Origin: Flavobacteriales bacterium
GTDB taxonomy: Bacteria > Bacteroidota > Bacteroidia > Flavobacteriales_F > PHOS-HE28
DNA: 54,308 bases
Direction of reading: 5' to 3'
Assembly (NCBI GenBank): GCA_024103275.1
Contig: JAGFIV010000042.1
Span: 1 to 54,308, forward strand
Shown in pieces: positions 30,651 through 44,859 of the stretch. The notes beneath the pieces are model-generated. The model saw nothing but the letters and a program-made list of their open reading frames with translations, did no database searches and was not told where the DNA came from. The translations under genes and the position numbers were made by a program. The stretch's first letter is position 1, and each line of letters starts with the position of its first letter.

Positions 30651-30959
30651 ATGAACGTGAACGTGCATTCCATCCACTTCGACGCGGACATCAAGTTGGT
30701 CAACTTCATCAAGGAGAAGTTGGACAAGCTCACCCTCTTCCACGACAACATCATGGGCGGCGACGTCACCCTCCGCGTGGGGCCTGACGGGGAGCGGCCC
30801 CGGAACAAGCATGTGGAGATCCGCCTGGCCGTGCCCGGCAACGACCTCTTCGCCAAGCGGCGGGCGGCCAGCTTTGAGGAGGCGGCGGTGAATGCCATCG
30901 ATGCTTTGCGCAGCCAGGTGGAAAGGGACAAGACGCGCCTGCGCGAAGTGCGGGGCTGA
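30651..30959 (+). CDS. hpf: short-form ribosome hibernation factor (HPF/RaiA)
   Basis: Binds the 30S decoding region in stationary phase and keeps ribosomes inactive. It has 102 residues, so it is the short form without the C-terminal dimerisation domain. Seen: 'VHSIHFDADIKLVNFIKEKLDKL', the basic 'RPRNKHVEIRLAVPGNDLFAK', and 'AVNAIDALRSQVERDKTR'. The ATG at 30651 is 1 bp after the recombinase stop, so they form an operon. A tRNA promoter follows downstream. Confidence 0.92.
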   Translation: MNVNVHSIHFDADIKLVNFIKEKLDKLTLFHDNIMGGDVTLRVGPDGERPRNKHVEIRLAVPGNDLFAKRRAASFEEAAVNAIDALRSQVERDKTRLREVRG

Positions 30960-31011
30960 ACCCGTTCCGATCCTTTAACGGCGCGGCGGACCAAATTCTT
31001 GGACGGCTGCG

Positions 31012-31042
31012 TTTGGCTGCTTCGTGCTTTTGTATACATTTG
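31012..31042 (+). promoter_or_regulatory. tRNA-tuf operon promoter
   Basis: TTTG at 31012-31015 and TACATTTG at 31035-31042 are separated by 19 bp, a full match to the Bacteroidota -33/-7 promoter. It lies 67 bp upstream of the first tRNA. Confidence 0.75.
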
Positions 31043-31109
31043 CAGGCCCAATTCCGGGGGGTGGACCTTCCGGGAACGGGTCCGGGGCGTTCTTTTCCTT
31101 GCTGTACAT

Positions 31110-31182
31110 GCCAATGTAGCTCAGCTGGTAGAGCAGCTGATTTGTAATCAGCAGGTCGGGGGTTCGAGTCCCTTCATTGGCT
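31110..31182 (+). tRNA. tRNA-Thr (anticodon TGT)
   Basis: The acceptor arms GCCAATG/CATTGGC pair fully; the anticodon loop in CTGATTTGTAATCAG holds TGT, and the T arm has GTTCGAGTC. Length 73 with discriminator T; the CCA end is not encoded. First of four tRNA genes before tuf. Confidence 0.95.
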
Positions 31183-31197
31183 CCGTGAACGGACCAT

Positions 31198-31280
31198 GGG
31201 GAGATACCCAAGCGGCCAACGGGGGCAGACTGTAAATCTGCTGTCTTACGACTTCGTAGGTTCGAATCCTGCTCTCCCCA
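31198..31280 (+). tRNA. tRNA-Tyr (anticodon GTA)
   Basis: GGGGAGA/TCTCCCC acceptor stem, anticodon GTA in GCAGACTGTAAATCTGC, and a long variable arm (CTGTCTTACGACTTCGTAGG region) as expected for tRNA-Tyr. Length 83, no encoded CCA. Confidence 0.95.
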
Positions 31281-31335
31281 CGATGAACGGAGCCAATGAC
31301 CGGAATGGTTTCAACGACCGGTGTTGCAAGATCAA

Positions 31336-31408
31336 GCGGGAGTAGCTCAGTTGGTAGAGCATCAGCCTTCCAAGCTGAAAGTCGCGGGTTCGAGTCTCGT
31401 CTCCCGCT
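31336..31408 (+). tRNA. tRNA-Gly (anticodon TCC)
   Basis: GCGGGAG/CTCCCGC acceptor stem; CAGCCTTCCAAGCTG places TCC in the anticodon loop; T arm GTTCGAGTC. Length 73. Confidence 0.95.
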
Positions 31409-31455
31409 CTACCCCCCACTCCCCGCTTGCGGGGCGGGGGGCCAACGGCGCAAAG

Positions 31456-31527
<72 letters not shown>

Positions 31528-31634
31528 CAAGGCTCGAAGGCCTTTCAGGCCGGCCAGCGGCAAAAAGCACGTACAGTAATTAAAGGAACACCCCAACGAG
31601 TCAGTAAAAGAACAACACCAAACGATCGCCCCAC

Positions 31635-32822
<1,188 letters not shown>

Positions 32823-32846
32823 CCAAACACATGAAAAAGCAGGCAG

Positions 32847-32876
32847 GGCCGTCCCGCATTTGGCGGGACGGCCTTT
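32847..32876 (+). terminator. terminator after tuf
   Basis: GGCCGTCCCGC (32847-32857) pairs perfectly with GCGGGACGGCC (32863-32873), loop ATTTG, then TTT. It would end the tRNA-tuf transcript before tRNA-Trp, at least partly. Confidence 0.75.
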
Positions 32877-32911
32877 GCCGACGAAAGGGACACCAAGGAA
32901 ACCAGGAACGA

Positions 32912-32984
32912 ACGGGAGTAGCTCAATCGGTAGAGCGACGGTCTCCAAAACCGTAGGCTGCGGGTTCGATTCCTGCCTCCCGTG
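32912..32984 (+). tRNA. tRNA-Trp (anticodon CCA)
   Basis: ACGGGAG/CTCCCGT acceptor stem; ACGGTCTCCAAAACCGT places CCA in the anticodon loop. Length 73 with discriminator G; the next three bases are CCA, unlike the other four tRNAs. secE starts 15 bp downstream. Confidence 0.93.
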
Positions 32985-32999
32985 CCAATACAAACGACC

Positions 33000-33227
33000 G
33001 TGGCAAACTTCAAGGCATACATCAGCGAGAGCTATAACGAGCTGGTCCACAAGGTGAGCTGGCCTACATGGAAGGAGCTCCAAAGCAGCGCCATCCTGGT
33101 GCTCGTGTCAACCGTCGTCGTTTCGCTCATCATTTTCCTGATGGACTTCATTTTCGGGGTCCAGAACATGGGAGGCAGCGGATTCTGGAAAGGGATACTC
33201 GGATTCATCTACAAATTCATCGCCTGA
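33000..33227 (+). CDS. secE: preprotein translocase subunit SecE
   Basis: Small inner-membrane part of the SecYEG channel. It has 75 residues. Seen: the conserved amphipathic '[19 protein letters not shown]' and one transmembrane helix ('[22 protein letters not shown]'). The GTG at 33000 gives the normal Bacteroidota start ('ANFKAYI'); the earlier GTG at 32982 lies inside tRNA-Trp and is rejected. nusG starts 5 bp after its stop. Confidence 0.94.
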   Translation: MANFKAYISESYNELVHKVSWPTWKELQSSAILVLVSTVVVSLIIFLMDFIFGVQNMGGSGFWKGILGFIYKFIA

Positions 33228-33232
33228 GGACC

Positions 33233-33787
33233 ATGCCCGTGCCCCACACGAAAAAATGGTATGTGCTTCGCGCCATCAGCGGGAAGGAGAAAAAGGTCAA
33301 GGAGCTCATTGACGCGGAGATCCGCCGCTCCAACCTCGGCACCTACGTATCCCAGGTGCTGATCCCCATGGAGAAGTTCTACCAGATCCGCGACGGGAAG
33401 AAGGTGAGCAAGGAGCGCAATTTTTTCCCCGGATACGTGCTGGTGGAGGCCGACCTCTCCGGCGAAACCGCCCATACGCTGAAGCAGATGACCAACGTGA
33501 TCGGCTTCCTGGGCGCCGAAAAGGGAGGAGACCCCGTACCCTTGAGACAGAGCGAGGTCAACCGCATCCTGGGCACGGTGGATGAGCTGGCTGATGCGGA
33601 GGAATCACCCTACAACCCCTACCACGTGGGCGAGGGGGTGAAGGTGATCGACGGGCCATTCAACGGATTCAACGGGACCATCGAGGAGATCAACGAAGAG
33701 AAGAAGAAGCTGAAGGTGATGGTGAAGATCTTCGGCCGGCGCACGCCGCTCGAACTGAGCTTCATGCAGGTGGAAAAGGAGATCTGA
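33233..33787 (+). CDS. nusG: transcription termination/antitermination factor NusG
   Basis: Binds RNA polymerase and couples transcription to translation or Rho. It has 184 residues. Seen: NGN domain with '[20 protein letters not shown]', '[13 protein letters not shown]', '[11 protein letters not shown]'; and the KOW motif '[18 protein letters not shown]' followed by '[16 protein letters not shown]'. The ATG at 33233 is 5 bp from secE. rplK follows 67 bp downstream with an A-rich leader. Confidence 0.96.
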   Translation: MPVPHTKKWYVLRAISGKEKKVKELIDAEIRRSNLGTYVSQVLIPMEKFYQIRDGKKVSKERNFFPGYVLVEADLSGETAHTLKQMTNVIGFLGAEKGGDPVPLRQSEVNRILGTVDELADAEESPYNPYHVGEGVKVIDGPFNGFNGTIEEINEEKKKLKVMVKIFGRRTPLELSFMQVEKEI

Positions 33788-33854
33788 TACAAACACGAAC
33801 AACCGTCCGAGTGCGCCGCCAAGCGCACGTTACCAAGGACCTAAAAACCAAACA

Positions 33855-34298
33855 ATGGCCAAGGAAGTTTCGGGGCTGGTGAAGCTCCAGGTAAAAGGCG
33901 GGGCCGCGAACCCCGCCCCGCCCGTGGGCCCCGCGTTGGGCGCCAAGGGGGTGAACATCATGGAGTTCTGCAAGCAGTTCAACGCACGCACGCAGGACAA
34001 GGCCGGCAAGGTGCTGCCCGTGATCATCACCGTATACAGCGACAAGTCGTTCGACTTCGTGATCAAAACGCCCCCGGCCGCGGTGCAGCTGATGGAGGCG
34101 GCCAAGGCCAAGAAGGGCAGCGGCGTGCCGCAGACCGACAAGGTGGGCAGCGTCACCTGGGACCAGGTGAAGGCCATCGCCGAGGATAAAATGCCCGACC
34201 TGAACTGTTTCACCCTGGAAAGTGCCATGAGCATGGTGGCCGGCACCGCCCGCTCGATGGGCATCACCGTTACCGGCGAAAGCCCCATCAACAAATAA
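33855..34298 (+). CDS. rplK: 50S ribosomal protein uL11
   Basis: Part of the GTPase-associated centre; binds the thiostrepton loop of 23S rRNA and is needed for stringent response activation by RelA. It has 147 residues. Seen: the proline-rich '[20 protein letters not shown]' N-terminal domain that contacts factors, and the rRNA-binding C-terminal domain ('[13 protein letters not shown]'). rplA follows 9 bp downstream. Confidence 0.97.
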   Translation: MAKEVSGLVKLQVKGGAANPAPPVGPALGAKGVNIMEFCKQFNARTQDKAGKVLPVIITVYSDKSFDFVIKTPPAAVQLMEAAKAKKGSGVPQTDKVGSVTWDQVKAIAEDKMPDLNCFTLESAMSMVAGTARSMGITVTGESPINK

Positions 34299-34307
34299 TC
34301 CGGAGCC

Positions 34308-35000
34308 ATGGCACAATTGACCAAAAAGCGCAAGGCGGCAGCCGCCCTGTATGATGCCTCCAAGGCGTATGACCTGCTGGAGGCCGCCAACCTGGTGAAA
34401 AAGACCAGCACCACCAAGTTCGATGCCACCGTGGACATCGCCGTCCGCCTGGGCGTGGACCCCAAGAAGAGCACCGAAATGGTGCGCGGCACCGTGAGCC
34501 TGCCCCATGGAACGGGCCGCACCGTGCGCGTGCTGGTGCTGGCCGACCCCGCCAAGTGCGAGGAAGCCATGGCCGCCGGGGCGGATATGGCCGGACTGGA
34601 CGAATACGTGGAAAAGATCAAAGGGGGCTGGACCGACATTGATGTGATCATTTGCACGCCCAACGTGATGGCCAAGGTGGGTGCCCTGGGTCGCATCCTG
34701 GGCCCCCGCGGCCTGATGCCGAACCCGAAGACCGGCACCGTTACCATGGACGTGGCCAAGGCCACCAAGGAGGTGAAGGCCGGCAAGATCGATTTCAAGG
34801 TGGACAAGGCCGGGGTGATCCACGCCGTGATCGGCAAGGCCTCCTTCGGGGCGGAAAAGCTCAGCGAGAACGCCAATGAACTGTTGCAGACCTTGATGAA
34901 GCTGAAACCCAGCACCGCCAAGGGAACCTACATCCAAAGCATCTTCGTGAGCAGCACCATGGGCCCGGGCATCCGGGTGGATACCAAGGTCGTGGCCTAA
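34308..35000 (+). CDS. rplA: 50S ribosomal protein uL1
   Basis: L1 stalk protein; in many bacteria it also represses its own operon by binding the mRNA. It has 230 residues. Seen: '[18 protein letters not shown]', '[19 protein letters not shown]' (signature). After its stop comes an 18-bp palindrome and the rplJ gene, 52 bp away. Confidence 0.97.
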   Translation: MAQLTKKRKAAAALYDASKAYDLLEAANLVKKTSTTKFDATVDIAVRLGVDPKKSTEMVRGTVSLPHGTGRTVRVLVLADPAKCEEAMAAGADMAGLDEYVEKIKGGWTDIDVIICTPNVMAKVGALGRILGPRGLMPNPKTGTVTMDVAKATKEVKAGKIDFKVDKAGVIHAVIGKASFGAEKLSENANELLQTLMKLKPSTAKGTYIQSIFVSSTMGPGIRVDTKVVA

Positions 35001-35014
35001 CCATTAACGAAAGC

Positions 35015-35032
35015 GGTGCCCGGCCGGGCACC
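35015..35032. promoter_or_regulatory. 18-bp palindrome between rplA and rplJ
   Basis: GGTGCCCGGCCGGGCACC is a perfect palindrome in the rplJ leader. It can form a hairpin in the mRNA and may be a terminator or an uL10-(bL12) autoregulation site, as known for rplJ leaders in E. coli. No uridine tract follows. Confidence 0.5.
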
Positions 35033-35052
35033 TCCAGAAACAGACCAAAAAC

Positions 35053-35583
35053 ATGGCAACCCGTGAACAAAAAGACCAGGCCATTGCCGAACTGATCGAG
35101 GAGATCAAAGGCAGCAATGTGCTCTATCTGACCGATGCCAGCTCCATGACGGCCGAGGCCACCAGCGGACTGCGGCGCGCATGCAACAAGGGCGGGGTGA
35201 GGATGAAGGTGGTGAAGAACACGCTGCTGCGCAAGGCGATGGAGCGGGTGGAAGGCCGCGATTACAGCGAGCTTTACCCGACGCTCAAGGGCCAAACGGC
35301 GCTGATGTTCGCCGAGAAGGGCAACGCGCCCGCCAAACTGATCAAGGATTTCCGCAAGAAAGGCGACCGTCCGGCGCTGAAAAGCGCCTGGATCGATGAG
35401 GCCGTCTTCATCGGCGACGACCAATTGGTGATGCTCAGCCAGCTCAAGGGCCGCGAGGAGCTCATCGGTGAGATCATCGGCCTGCTGCAAAGCCCGATCA
35501 AGAACGTCATCAGCGCCCTGCAGGGCGGCGGCGGCCACAAGATCGCCGGCCTGGTGAAAGCCTTGGAGGAAAGGGCCGCCTGA
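35053..35583 (+). CDS. rplJ: 50S ribosomal protein uL10
   Basis: Base of the L12 stalk; its C-terminal helix carries bL12 dimers. It has 176 residues. Seen: 'EIKGSNVLYLTDASSMTAEA', 'GGVRMKVVKNTLLRKAME' (rRNA-binding), 'IKNVISALQGGGGHKIAGLVKALE' C-terminal. rplL begins 97 bp later; the gap has a G/C-rich hairpin-like stretch but no clear terminator. Confidence 0.96.
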   Translation: MATREQKDQAIAELIEEIKGSNVLYLTDASSMTAEATSGLRRACNKGGVRMKVVKNTLLRKAMERVEGRDYSELYPTLKGQTALMFAEKGNAPAKLIKDFRKKGDRPALKSAWIDEAVFIGDDQLVMLSQLKGREELIGEIIGLLQSPIKNVISALQGGGGHKIAGLVKALEERAA

Positions 35584-35680
35584 ACCAGAACAAGAGGATG
35601 GGGGCCTTGGCAGCCCACCCCGTTGAAACGCGTTACGCACAGTCAGCTTCCCAACAACCGTAAGTAACAAACAAACCAAG

Positions 35681-36061
35681 ATGGCAGACATCAAAACCTT
35701 GGGCGACCAGCTTGTCGGCCTCACCGTGAAGGAGGTGAGCGAACTGGCCCAATACCTGAAGGACGAATACCAGATCGAGCCTGCGGCCGCAGCCGTGGCC
35801 GTGGCCGCACCCGCCGGTGGCGGAGGTGGAGGCGAGGCCGCCGAGGCCAAGACCAGCTTCGATGTCATCCTCAAGTCCGGCGGCCAAAGCAAGCTGGCCG
35901 TGGTGAAGCTCGTGAAGGAGCTCACCGGCCTGGGCCTGAAGGAGGCAAAGGACCTGGTGGACGGAGCACCGAAGCCCCTGAAGGAAGGGGTCTCCAAGGA
36001 GGAGGCCGAAAGCTTGAAGCAACAACTGACCGAAGCCGGGGCAGAAGTTGAGGTCAAGTAA
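35681..36061 (+). CDS. rplL: 50S ribosomal protein bL12
   Basis: Flexible stalk protein that recruits translation GTPases. It has 126 residues. Seen: N-terminal dimerisation domain ('[20 protein letters not shown]'), an Ala/Gly hinge ('[20 protein letters not shown]'), and the factor-binding C-terminal domain ('[20 protein letters not shown]'). A large hairpin follows before rpoB. Confidence 0.97.
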   Translation: MADIKTLGDQLVGLTVKEVSELAQYLKDEYQIEPAAAAVAVAAPAGGGGGGEAAEAKTSFDVILKSGGQSKLAVVKLVKELTGLGLKEAKDLVDGAPKPLKEGVSKEEAESLKQQLTEAGAEVEVK

Positions 36062-36073
36062 GGCAATCCGCCC

Positions 36074-36137
36074 GAAAGGACAGCGAAGGCCGGGTATCCC
36101 GTCAAGGTGCGGGGTACCCGGCCAAGCCGGTCCTTTC
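36074..36137 (+). promoter_or_regulatory. nested hairpin in the rplL-rpoB gap
   Basis: GAAAGGAC/GTCCTTTC (36074-36081, 36130-36137) encloses GGCCGGGTATCCCG/CGGGGTACCCGGCC (36088-36101, 36110-36123; 13 of 14 pairs plus a G-U). It resembles the attenuator/RNase III processing structure of the E. coli rplL-rpoB gap (established there; analogy here is inference). It would lower rpoB expression relative to ribosomal proteins. Confidence 0.7.
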
Positions 36138-36236
36138 GCCCGTTAAAGGGCCGCACCAACCCCCACGGTACCGGGGGCGTTTTCCACAGGTACCAACAGG
36201 TCGTCGGCGTTCTTAATTCCCCCCAGTCTTCCCTTC

Positions 36237-40091
<3,855 letters not shown>

Positions 40092-40096
40092 GCGCC

Positions 40097-43000
40097 ATGA
40101 CCATGATCAAGAAGGAGGTGAAGTTGTCGAGCCAATTCGACAAGATCGTCATCAGCCTGGCGAGCCCCGAGAAGATCCTCGAGCGCAGCCACGGCGAGGT
40201 GATCAAGCCGGAGACGATCAACTACCGCACCTATAAGCCTGAGCGTGACGGGCTGTTCTGCGAACGCATTTTCGGTCCCGTGAAGGACTTCGAATGCCAT
40301 TGCGGCAAATACAAGCGCATCCGCTACAAGGGCATCGTGTGCGACCGCTGCGGCGTGGAGGTGACCGAGAAGAAGGTGCGCCGCGAGCGCATGGGCCACA
40401 TCCAGCTGTCCGTGCCCGTGGCACACATCTGGTACTTCCGCAGCCTGCCCAACAAGATCGGCTACCTGCTGGGCCTGCCCACCAAGAAGCTCGACCAGAT
40501 CATCTACTACGAACGCTACGTGGTGATCCAGCCGGGCGAGGGCACCGTGAACAAGGAAGGCGAGGCCCTGCAATACCTGGATTTCCTCACCGAGGAGGAA
40601 TACCTGGACATCCTCGAGGCCGTGGGGAAGGACAACCAGTACCTGGAGGACAACGACCCCAGGAAGTTCATCGCCAAGATGGGCGCGGACGCGCTGTACG
40701 ACCTGTTGAAGCGCCTCGACCTGGACAACCTGAGCTACGAGCTGCGCCACAAGGCCGACACCGAGACCAGCCAGCAGCGCAAGAACGAGGCCCTCAAGCG
40801 CCTCAGCGTGGTGGAGGCCTTCCGCAGCGCTAACGCACGCCGCGAGAACCGCCCCGAGTGGATGATCGTGAAGGTGGTGCCCGTGATCCCGCCCGAGCTG
40901 CGCCCCCTGGTGCCCTTGGACGGCGGCCGCTTCGCCACCAGCGACCTCAATGACCTCTACCGCCGCGTGATCATCCGCAACAACCGCCTGAAGCGCCTGG
41001 TGGAGATCAAGGCCCCCGAGGTGATCCTGCGCAACGAGAAGCGCATGCTGCAGGAGGCCGTGGACAGCCTCTTCGACAACAGCCGCAAGAGCAGCGCCGT
41101 GAAGAGCGAGAGCAACCGCCCGCTGAAGTCCCTGAGCGATTCGCTCAAGGGCAAGCAGGGCCGCTTCCGCCAAAACCTGCTCGGCAAGCGCGTGGACTAC
41201 AGCGCCCGCTCCGTGATCGTGGTGGGCCCCGACCTGAAGCTGCACGAATGCGGCCTGCCCAAGGACATGGCCGCCGAGCTCTACAAGCCCTTCATCATCC
41301 GCAAGCTCATCGAGCGCGGCATCGTGAAGACCGTGAAGAGCGCCAAGAAGATCGTGGACAAGAAGGAGCCCGTGATCTGGGACATCCTGGAGAACGTCAT
41401 CAAGGGCCACCCCGTGCTGCTCAACCGTGCACCCACGCTGCACCGGCTTGGCATCCAGGCCTTCCAGCCCAAGCTCATCGAGGGCAAGGCCATCCAGTTG
41501 CACCCCCTGGCCACCACGGCCTTCAACGCCGACTTCGACGGTGACCAGATGGCCGTGCACCTGCCCCTGGGCCACGCCGCCATCCTGGAGGCCCAGCTGC
41601 TGATGCTGGCCAGCCACAACATCCTCAACCCGGCCAACGGCGCCCCCATCGCGGTGCCCAGCCAGGACATGGTGCTCGGGCTGTACTACATCACCAAGGG
41701 CCGCAAGAGCGAGAAGGACAACCCCGTGAAGGGCGAGGGACTGACCTTCTACAGCCCCGAGGAGGTGACCATTGCGTACAACGAGAAGCGCCTGGACCTG
41801 CATGCCTGGATCAAGGTGCGCTGGACCAACCCAGACGGGTCCACGAGCATGATCGAGACCACCTGTGGCCGCGTGCTCTTCAACGCCATCGTGCCGGAGG
41901 AACTCGGGTACATCAACGAGGTGCTCACCAAGCGCTCCCTGCGCGACATCATCGGCAGGGTGGTGCGCGAAAGCGGTACCGCCAAGGGGGCGAAGTTCCT
42001 GGACGACATCAAGGAACTGGGCTTCATGAGCGCGTTCCGCGGAGGCCTGAGCTTCAACCTGGCCGACGTGGTGATCCCCAAGGAAAAGGACAAGCTCATC
42101 CATGCCGCCCAAGGCGAGGTGGACGAGGTGTTGGGCAACTACAACATGGGCCTGATCACCAACAACGAGCGCTACAACCAGACCATCGACATCTGGACGC
42201 ACACCAACAGCAAGCTCACCTATGCGCTGATGGAGCGGCTGAAGAACGACAACCAGGGCTTCAACTCCATCTACATGATGATGGACTCCGGCGCCCGGGG
42301 CTCCAAGGAGCAGATCCGCCAGCTTAGCGGCATGCGGGGCCTGATGGCCAAGCCCCAGAAGAGCGGCGGCGGACAGGACATCATCGAGAACCCCATCCTG
42401 TCCAACTTCAAGGAGGGCCTGTCCATCCTGGAGTACTTCATCTCGACGCACGGTGCGCGCAAGGGCCTTGCCGATACCGCGCTGAAGACCGCAGACGCCG
42501 GCTACCTCACCCGCCGCCTGGTGGACGTGGCACAGGACGTGGTGATCACCGCGGAGGATTGCGGCACCTTGCGGGGCCTGGTCGTCACCGACCTGGTGAA
42601 GAACGAAGAGGTGGTGGAGCCGCTCTCTTCACGCATCCTGGGCCGCACGGTGGTGAACGACGTGATCCACCCCCAGACCGGAGACCTCATCATCGCCAGC
42701 GGCGAAACCATCGACGAGCGCGTGGCCGAGGCCATCGGCAAGAGCCCCATCGAGGAGGTGGAGGTGCGCAGCGTGCTCACCTGCGAACAAAGGCACGGGG
42801 TGTGTGCCAAGTGCTACGGCCGCAACCTGGCCACGGGGCGCATGGTGCAGATCGGCGAGGCCGTCGGCGTCATCGCCGCACAGTCCATCGGTGAACCCGG
42901 CACGCAGCTTACCCTGCGGACCTTCCACGTGGGTGGTGTGGCCGGCAAGATCACTGAGGACAGCCAGATCCAGGCCAAGTACGACGGCCGCCTGGAGGTG

Positions 43001-44398
43001 GATGAGTTGCGCACCGTGAAGAAGAAGGAGCGCAACGGCGAGGAGGCCGAAGTGGTCATCAGCCGCAGCGCCGAGATGCGCATCGTGGACTCCAACACCG
43101 GGATCGTCCTCACCACCAGCCATATCCCTTACGGGGCCATGTTCAACTCCAAGAACGGGAAGCTGGTGAAGAAAGGGGAGATGATCTGCCATTGGGACCC
43201 GTACAATGCCGTGATCATCTCCGAATATCCGGGTGTGCTCGCATTTGAAAGCATCGAGGAGGGGGTCACCTTCCGGGATGAGATCGACGAGCAGACCGGC
43301 TTCACCGAAAAGGTGATCGTGGAGACCCGCGACAAGAAGAAGAACCCCACCATCCGGATCATGGATGCCAAGAGCAAGGAGGAGATCAAGAGCTACTCCC
43401 TGCCCGTGGGCGCCCACATCTCGGTGAACGACGGGGAAAAGGTGGAGGCCGGCGACATCCTGGTGAAGATCCCGCGCAGCTCCGGCAAGGGCGGCGACAT
43501 CACCGGCGGCCTGCCCCGGGTGACGGAGCTCTTCGAGGCCCGCAACCCGAGCAACCCCGCGGTGGTCAGCGAGATCGACGGCATCGTGGCCTACGGCAAG
43601 ATCAAGCGGGGCAACCGCGAGATCATCGTGGAGAGCCGCACCGGCGAGCACAAGTACTACCTCGTGCCCCTGAGCAAGCACATCCTGGTGCAGGAGAACG
43701 ACTACGTGAAGGCCGGCCAGCCGCTGAGCGACGGCTCCATCAGCCCCTCGGACATCCTGGACATCCAAGGCCCCACCCGGGTGCAGGAATACCTGGTGGA
43801 TGAGGTGCAGGACGTGTACCGCATGCAGGGCGTGAAGATCAACGACAAACACTTCGAGGTGATCGTGCGCCAGATGATGCGCAAGGTGGAGATCGAGGAT
43901 CCGGGCGATACCCGCTTCCTGGAGCACCAGGCGGTGAACAAGGCCGAATTCATGGAAGAGAACGACAGCATGTTCGACAAGCTGGTGGTGACCAACACCG
44001 GTGACAGCGCCAACGTGAAGGAGGGCCAGATCATCACCCTGCGCAAGCTGCGCGACGAGAACAGCGTGCTCAAGCGCAAGGACGGCAAGCTGGTGGAGAC
44101 GCGGCCCGCCACCCCGGCCACCAGCCGCCAGCTGCTCATGGGCATCACCCGGGCCTCCCTGCAGACCGAGAGCTTCATCAGCGCCGCATCCTTCCAGGAG
44201 ACCACCAAGGTCCTCAACGAAGCCGCGGTGGCGGCCAAGGAGGACGGACTGCTCGGCCTGAAGGAAAACGTGATCGTGGGACACCTGATCCCGGCGGGCA
44301 CGGGCACCCGGGCCTTCCAAAAGGACCTGGTGTACGGCAAGGATGAGTACACCCGCCTGATGGCCGTGAAACTGGCCGAACAGGAGATCGAGGAATGA
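40097..44398 (+). CDS. rpoC: DNA-directed RNA polymerase subunit beta'
   Basis: Catalytic beta' subunit of RNA polymerase. It has 1433 residues. Seen: N-terminal zinc site ('[20 protein letters not shown]'), the active-site '[15 protein letters not shown]' with three Asp that hold Mg, bridge helix region '[18 protein letters not shown]', C-terminal zinc cluster ('[15 protein letters not shown]') and trigger-loop region '[18 protein letters not shown]'. A hairpin terminator follows, then DUF3467. No inteins. Confidence 0.98.
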   Translation: MTMIKKEVKLSSQFDKIVISLASPEKILERSHGEVIKPETINYRTYKPERDGLFCERIFGPVKDFECHCGKYKRIRYKGIVCDRCGVEVTEKKVRRERMGHIQLSVPVAHIWYFRSLPNKIGYLLGLPTKKLDQIIYYERYVVIQPGEGTVNKEGEALQYLDFLTEEEYLDILEAVGKDNQYLEDNDPRKFIAKMGADALYDLLKRLDLDNLSYELRHKADTETSQQRKNEALKRLSVVEAFRSANARRENRPEWMIVKVVPVIPPELRPLVPLDGGRFATSDLNDLYRRVIIRNNRLKRLVEIKAPEVILRNEKRMLQEAVDSLFDNSRKSSAVKSESNRPLKSLSDSLKGKQGRFRQNLLGKRVDYSARSVIVVGPDLKLHECGLPKDMAAELYKPFIIRKLIERGIVKTVKSAKKIVDKKEPVIWDILENVIKGHPVLLNRAPTLHRLGIQAFQPKLIEGKAIQLHPLATTAFNADFDGDQMAVHLPLGHAAILEAQLLMLASHNILNPANGAPIAVPSQDMVLGLYYITKGRKSEKDNPVKGEGLTFYSPEEVTIAYNEKRLDLHAWIKVRWTNPDGSTSMIETTCGRVLFNAIVPEELGYINEVLTKRSLRDIIGRVVRESGTAKGAKFLDDIKELGFMSAFRGGLSFNLADVVIPKEKDKLIHAAQGEVDEVLGNYNMGLITNNERYNQTIDIWTHTNSKLTYALMERLKNDNQGFNSIYMMMDSGARGSKEQIRQLSGMRGLMAKPQKSGGGQDIIENPILSNFKEGLSILEYFISTHGARKGLADTALKTADAGYLTRRLVDVAQDVVITAEDCGTLRGLVVTDLVKNEEVVEPLSSRILGRTVVNDVIHPQTGDLIIASGETIDERVAEAIGKSPIEEVEVRSVLTCEQRHGVCAKCYGRNLATGRMVQIGEAVGVIAAQSIGEPGTQLTLRTFHVGGVAGKITEDSQIQAKYDGRLEVDELRTVKKKERNGEEAEVVISRSAEMRIVDSNTGIVLTTSHIPYGAMFNSKNGKLVKKGEMICHWDPYNAVIISEYPGVLAFESIEEGVTFRDEIDEQTGFTEKVIVETRDKKKNPTIRIMDAKSKEEIKSYSLPVGAHISVNDGEKVEAGDILVKIPRSSGKGGDITGGLPRVTELFEARNPSNPAVVSEIDGIVAYGKIKRGNREIIVESRTGEHKYYLVPLSKHILVQENDYVKAGQPLSDGSISPSDILDIQGPTRVQEYLVDEVQDVYRMQGVKINDKHFEVIVRQMMRKVEIEDPGDTRFLEHQAVNKAEFMEENDSMFDKLVVTNTGDSANVKEGQIITLRKLRDENSVLKRKDGKLVETRPATPATSRQLLMGITRASLQTESFISAASFQETTKVLNEAAVAAKEDGLLGLKENVIVGHLIPAGTGTRAFQKDLVYGKDEYTRLMAVKLAEQEIEE

Positions 44399-44405
44399 AG
44401 GATGG

Positions 44406-44433
44406 AAGGGGCCTGCCGCAAGGGAGGCCCCTT
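44406..44433 (+). terminator. terminator after rpoC
   Basis: AAGGGGCCT (44406-44414) pairs with AGGCCCCTT (44425-44433); flanking GATGG and CCATC can extend the stem with a bulge. It lies 8 bp after the rpoC stop. Confidence 0.65.
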
Positions 44434-44482
44434 CACCCATCCGTTATCCGGGCATGCAGCGGCATGCGTAACCATGTGAACG

Positions 44483-44803
44483 ATGGCTGACGAAAAGAAC
44501 CAACCACGCCCCAACCAGTTGAACATCGAGATCAGCGAGGAGGTGGCGGACGGCATTTACAGCAACCTGGCGATCATCACCCACAGCAATTCGGAGTTCG
44601 TCGTGGATTTCGTGCGGGTGATGCCCGGCGTGCCCAAGGCCAAGGTGAAGGCACGCGTGCTGCTCACCCCCCAGCATGCCAAGCGGCTCATGCGGGCCTT
44701 GGTCGACAATGTGCAGAAGTTCGAGGCCGTGCACGGCACCATCCGGGAAACGGAGGTGCCGGAGGTGCCGATGAACTTCGGCGGCCCGACGGCCCAGGCC
44801 TGA
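44483..44803 (+). CDS. DUF3467 family protein
   Basis: A 106-residue protein of DUF3467, which in Bacteroidota commonly follows rpoC. Seen: 'LNIEISEEVADGIYSNLAIITHSNSEFV', 'DFVRVMPGVPKAKVKARV', and 'TPQHAKRLMRALVDNV'. The function is unknown; its constant place next to rpoC suggests a link with RNA polymerase or its regulation (inference). The ATG at 44483 gives the usual N-terminus. Confidence 0.88.
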   Translation: MADEKNQPRPNQLNIEISEEVADGIYSNLAIITHSNSEFVVDFVRVMPGVPKAKVKARVLLTPQHAKRLMRALVDNVQKFEAVHGTIRETEVPEVPMNFGGPTAQA

Positions 44804-44859
44804 GCGGTGCCGCGGATGTTCCTGCCTGGCGGCCTGACCTTACCTGACCTGGGCGCCAA

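Noticed and set aside
33788-33854. Riboswitch or attenuator before rplK
   Set aside because: Only a short A-rich leader is seen; no stable stem or known riboswitch pattern was recognised.
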